This document shows, piece by piece, positions 6,740-9,411 of a stretch of 9,411 nt of DNA. The stretch covers positions 1 to 9,411 of the forward strand of contig JANQTO010000497.1 of assembly GCA_030731685.1 (NCBI GenBank), written 5' to 3'. A program made the translations under genes and the position numbers. Position 1 is the first letter of the stretch. The number at the start of each line of letters is the position of its first letter. Source of the DNA: Nonlabens sp. GTDB lineage: Bacteria; Bacteroidota; Bacteroidia; Flavobacteriales; Flavobacteriaceae. The notes beneath the pieces are model-generated. The model was not told where the DNA came from. It searched no databases and saw only the letters and a program-made list of their open reading frames with translations.

Positions 6740-6786
6740 TAACACTCAATCGACCGTTAACGAGTGTTAAAATTCGATTAAGTGTT
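6740..6786 (-). terminator. hairpin region just downstream of the hydrolase gene, possible weak terminator
   Basis: On the minus strand, starting 10 nt after the hydrolase stop, AACACTTAATCGA (6786-6774) can pair with TCGATTGAGTGTT (6753-6741), 13 bp with one U-G pair. Alternatively TAACACTC (6769-6762) pairs with GAGTGTTA (6747-6740). The two foldings share the same right arm. Only a short ATTTT run follows, so it is a poorer terminator than the hairpin at 6540-6574. Confidence 0.45.
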
Positions 6787-6796
6787 TTTAAATGAA

Positions 6797-8707
6797 CTAT
6801 TTCTTCATAATCGGAGCTTGTTTGATACCAGGAAGGTCATTACCTACTTGCACACTACTGCTACCCAATATGGTTACTTGCCCAGCTGTAAAGTCTTCTT
6901 CATTTGCTTCAAAAATGTTGTCGACGTATTTCTGCGGGTTTCTATCTATATAAGGGAACCACGTGCTATGTATTTGAATCATAATGCGGTGTCCTTTTTT
7001 AAACGTGTGTAAAATATCCTGTAATGGGAAATTAACTGTTTCCTTAGTACCTTCTACAAACGGTTGTGGTTTAGAGAAGTCATTTCTAAAGCGTCCTCTA
7101 AAAGTTTCAGCACGCACTAGTTGCTGGTAACCTGCAAGGGTAATGTGCTCTGGAGTTTTTTCATCATTCTTCTCGTCGTCTGGATACACGTCTATGATTT
7201 TCACGATAAAATCTGCATCGGTGATTCCATTAAGTATAACATCCAGGTTTGCCTGTATCTCACCTGCCAGTTGCATATCGTTATCTAAAATGGCCGTTTT
7301 AAAAGTTAGAACGTCTGGCCTGCGCGATGCGTGACGCTGGTCGTCAGTCATATATGCACGTGGTGTAAATGTTACTGGAGTTATTTCGCTTCTAAACGGT
7401 ACCGGCTTTGCAGGATCACTCACATACGAAAATGACGCACTGGCATCACCGCTCTTATTTACAAGTAATTCTTCATTTTTACCAAAACTGAAGGTTACTT
7501 GCTTATCCCTAGGTGGCCATTGCGCAAATTTGCTCCAAGCCTTCACACCAGTATCAAACATATAAGCCTCTGGTAAAGCCTCCATGGAAGCTCCTTTAAG
7601 ATGGTGCTCAAAAAATGGTGTCTCGATCTCACGCTGATAAAAAGTAGAAAGGCTATCTCCATAATATATATGGTTCACCATTTGACTGCCCGGTTCACGT
7701 GCCCAATTACCATGGCTCCATGGCCCCATAACAATGGTATTGCTTTTCATTTTAGGATTGTTGCGCTCTAGGTTTTTATAAATATTGAGCGGTCCGTATA
7801 AATCCTCAGCATCAAACCAACCACCTACGGTCATAACCGCGTGATTTACATTTTTAAGATGCGGTATAATAGAACGTTTTTGCCAAAACTCATCGTAGTT
7901 AGGATGTGTAGCTACTTCCTTCCAAAATATATTATCTGGAAAAATGTTCTCGGTCACATTTTTAAGCGGCCCTATACGCATATTAAAGTCGTAACTGTCT
8001 TTTAAATTACCAGCGGCACGCATGGCATCCCATTTATCATTATACCAGCTTTTTGTGGTAGGCTCTGTTTGATGACCAAAAACTGGATAGGCCATTAAAT
8101 AACTTTGTAACGTTGCTCCCATATGGTGAAAGTCGTCAAAGAAAAAGTCACCTATAGGTGCCTGTGGTGAAGACGCAACAAGTGCCGGGTGCGCCTCTGG
8201 TAAAGCCGCGGCAGTATAAAAACCAGGATACGAAATACCCCATTGCCCCACTTTACCATTGTTATTAGGAATGTTTTTAAGGAGCCACGCAATGGTATCG
8301 TAGGTGTCTGAACTCTCGTCTATGTCCTTTTTATTCTTAGGATTATTACCTGCAATATGTGGTCTCATATTATCAAAATCGCCCTCGCTCATCCAGCGGC
8401 CACGTACGTCTTGATAAACAAAAATGTATCCTTTTTCCATTAAAAAAGAATTGGGACCTATCCTTGCTGGATACGCATCGTCGCCATAGGGTGCAACACT
8501 GTAACAAGTGCGCTGCATGAGTATCGGTGATTTTCCCTTTACGTTCTTTGGTGTGTAGACCGTGGTGTATAATTTTACACCGTCACGCATGGCGACCTCG
8601 TACGATTTTTTAGTGTAGTTTTCTTTAACGTAGGTGTTCTGTGTGGATTGCGCTTTCGCGAAAGCGGAACTTACCACAAACAGTAGTGCAACAATAATAT
8701 TTTTCAT
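6797..8707 (-). CDS. secreted CocE/NonD-family hydrolase, probable alpha-amino acid ester hydrolase
   Basis: Complete 636-aa serine hydrolase (X-Pro dipeptidyl-peptidase S15 / CocE superfamily). Residues 1-19 are a signal peptide (MKNIIVALLFVVSSAFAKA), so the enzyme acts in the periplasm or outside. The alpha/beta-hydrolase domain carries the nucleophile S159 in GQWGISYPG, D299 in GGWFDAEDLYG and H332 in GPWSHGNW. DVRGRWMSEGDF (100-111) is a family hallmark. The C-terminal jelly-roll covers about 400-620. Alpha-amino acid ester hydrolases have an extra carboxylate cluster that binds the substrate ammonium group. Here D192, E301 and D302 sit where that cluster is expected, and total length and spacing agree with that family. 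These enzymes hydrolyse, and can synthesise, esters and amides of alpha-amino acids, including some beta-lactams; the natural substrate is unknown. It has no T9SS tail. A weak -7-like TATTTTTA lies at 8735-8728. A 14-bp palindrome sits in the signal-peptide codons. Confidence 0.92.
   Translation of the reverse strand: MKNIIVALLFVVSSAFAKAQSTQNTYVKENYTKKSYEVAMRDGVKLYTTVYTPKNVKGKSPILMQRTCYSVAPYGDDAYPARIGPNSFLMEKGYIFVYQDVRGRWMSEGDFDNMRPHIAGNNPKNKKDIDESSDTYDTIAWLLKNIPNNNGKVGQWGISYPGFYTAAALPEAHPALVASSPQAPIGDFFFDDFHHMGATLQSYLMAYPVFGHQTEPTTKSWYNDKWDAMRAAGNLKDSYDFNMRIGPLKNVTENIFPDNIFWKEVATHPNYDEFWQKRSIIPHLKNVNHAVMTVGGWFDAEDLYGPLNIYKNLERNNPKMKSNTIVMGPWSHGNWAREPGSQMVNHIYYGDSLSTFYQREIETPFFEHHLKGASMEALPEAYMFDTGVKAWSKFAQWPPRDKQVTFSFGKNEELLVNKSGDASASFSYVSDPAKPVPFRSEITPVTFTPRAYMTDDQRHASRRPDVLTFKTAILDNDMQLAGEIQANLDVILNGITDADFIVKIIDVYPDDEKNDEKTPEHITLAGYQQLVRAETFRGRFRNDFSKPQPFVEGTKETVNFPLQDILHTFKKGHRIMIQIHSTWFPYIDRNPQKYVDNIFEANEEDFTAGQVTILGSSSVQVGNDLPGIKQAPIMKK
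8652..8665. repeat. 14-bp perfect palindrome GCTTTCGCGAAAGC, copy in the hydrolase signal peptide
   Basis: Exact copy of the palindrome found in rpoN at 1487-1500, here extended to 16 bp by flanking C and G (8651-8666). It encodes AFAKA (residues 15-19) next to the predicted signal-peptidase site. Confidence 0.85.
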
Positions 8708-8768
8708 AGAGGAATATTTAAGAGGTCTAAAAATAAGGCGAAATATGTTGAAAGCGTGTATAAAATTA

Positions 8769-8798
8769 AAATGCCGGCTATATAGATAACCGGCATTT
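8769..8798 (-). terminator. intrinsic terminator of the T9SS-secreted protein gene
   Basis: A 9-bp stem joins AAATGCCGG (8769-8777) and CCGGCATTT (8790-8798). It extends inward by 3 bp after one mismatch, leaving a 4-nt loop. On the minus strand a T-rich tract (TTTAATTTTA) follows. It lies 19 nt after the stop codon at 8818 and upstream of the hydrolase gene, insulating the two. Confidence 0.8.
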
Positions 8799-8817
8799 CT
8801 AAAATTTTGTAGTTTGA

Positions 8818-9411
8818 CTACTGCACGAGTAGTTTCTTTGTAGTAGTTCCTTCTGCCGTTTGAATTTTTAAGAAATACATTCCTTTTGAAACTCTTGATA
8901 AATCTAAACGGTGTCCTGTGGTCTTAATGTTTGTATTACTTATTATTTCCTTACCGCTTAAATCGTAAACAACATAGTCCAGTTTCTGCGCGCCATCCCA
9001 GGCTAGCGTGAAAAGACCCGTTGAAGGATTTGGGTAAACGGTAAATAAATTATCTAGAACCGCATCTGTACTGCTCAATGTTCCAGTCACAACAAGGTTA
9101 TCTACGATAGCACCTTCTTCCGTTACACTTTGATCTGTATGAAGTACAAATCTAAAGGCAATGCTCGCAGGATTGTTAAAGCTAGCTAGCGGATAAGAAT
9201 ATTTCTTTGAAACAAGGTCTGTGCCAGTCCATTGAGCACCTGGACAATTAAAGCAGTTTGAACCGTTAGGCAATCTACTAGAGTTATACCAGTTAGGTGC
9301 GCTAGCGTCACCCAAAATGTTCCAAGTATTACCGCTATCTAGTGTGTATTGTAAATAAATAACGTCCCAATTAAGTTCTAAATCAAAGGACATGTCAAAT
9401 TCTATAAAAGG
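8818..9411 (-). CDS. secreted protein with T9SS type A sorting domain, C-terminal part (5' truncated by window edge)
   Basis: 197 residues are visible. The frame stays open to base 9411 (PFIEFD precedes the internal Met at 9393), so the real start is outside the window. Fragment residues 1-108 look like a beta-sandwich/jelly-roll accessory domain of the kind found in secreted metallopeptidases and adhesins: LQYTLDSGNTWNILG, WYNSS, PGAQWTG, IAFRFVLHTD and GAIVDNLVVTG. A C-F-N-C pair is at fragment residues 53-56. Residues about 121-197 are a type A T9SS sorting domain: LFTVYPNPSTGLFTL, VVYDLSGKEI, LSRVSKGMYFLKI and a final KKLLVQ. The protein is therefore exported through the outer membrane and probably attached to the surface or released. 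The catalytic or binding part lies upstream and cannot be seen; a peptidase is possible but unproven. Confidence 0.85.
   Translation of the reverse strand, partial: PFIEFDMSFDLELNWDVIYLQYTLDSGNTWNILGDASAPNWYNSSRLPNGSNCFNCPGAQWTGTDLVSKKYSYPLASFNNPASIAFRFVLHTDQSVTEEGAIVDNLVVTGTLSSTDAVLDNLFTVYPNPSTGLFTLAWDGAQKLDYVVYDLSGKEIISNTNIKTTGHRLDLSRVSKGMYFLKIQTAEGTTTKKLLVQ

Larger units (their letters stand above)
6198..6796. other. 599-nt intergenic region without a convincing gene
   Basis: Both flanking genes read on the minus strand. The part next to exbB (6198-6260) holds its leader and probable promoter. 6290-6540 is AT-rich, with only very short chance frames and no tRNA-like or riboswitch-like fold that I can recognise. 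6540-6574 is a strong hairpin and 6740-6786 another, weaker and ambiguous one. The 165 nt between these hairpins contain no supported reading frame. A small RNA cannot be excluded. Confidence 0.7.

Noticed and set aside
8818..9393. A complete gene starting at the ATG at 9393
   Set aside because: The frame continues to the window edge, no signal peptide follows that Met, and it falls inside a beta-strand-like stretch (PFIEFDMSFDLELNW).

Overview
The window looks like chromosome of a marine-type Flavobacteriaceae bacterium (phylum Bacteroidota). The reasons are: two different secreted proteins ending in type A type-IX-secretion (T9SS) sorting domains, an exbB/exbD operon with duplicated exbD, AT-rich spacers without Shine-Dalgarno sequences, and promoter-like TAnnTTTG boxes. 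The genus cannot be fixed from the sequence alone. There is no sign of phage, transposon, CRISPR array, tRNA or rRNA. Most of the window is ordinary core or shell genome.

Layout. 1-711 (+): 3' end of a PQQ-dependent sugar dehydrogenase-like secreted protein with a T9SS tail. 882-2345 (+): rpoN (sigma-54), followed after 5 nt by a 201-aa integral membrane protein (2351-2956) with decayed PAP2-phosphatase motifs. Converging on it (-): an outer-membrane beta-barrel protein (2980-3690). Upstream of that lies a compact minus-strand operon, 6197 down to 3770: exbB, a four-helix membrane protein of unknown function, exbD and a second exbD, closed by a strong intrinsic terminator at 3721-3751. 6198-6796 is about 600 nt without a convincing gene; it holds the exb promoter region and two hairpins. 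6797-8707 (-): secreted CocE/NonD-family hydrolase with the full catalytic and substrate-recognition signature of alpha-amino acid ester hydrolases. 8818-9411 (-): 3' end of another T9SS-secreted protein with its own terminator.

How the genes may work together. The ExbB/ExbD proteins should form a proton-driven inner-membrane motor that energises outer-membrane transport through TonB, or a related envelope process. No tonB is present here. The unknown four-helix protein sits inside the operon and the beta-barrel gene lies just beyond the terminator, so both are candidates for parts of the same envelope machine. RpoN and the PAP2-like protein form a separate two-gene unit.

The most interesting items are the repeated 14-bp palindrome GCTTTCGCGAAAGC inside coding regions, the unusual exb operon (unknown subunit, CxxC-bearing long ExbD, signal-peptide and Thr/Ala-rich ExbB), the degenerate PAP2 protein tied to rpoN, and the hairpin-rich gap at 6540-6790. 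I see no clear defence or mobile system.
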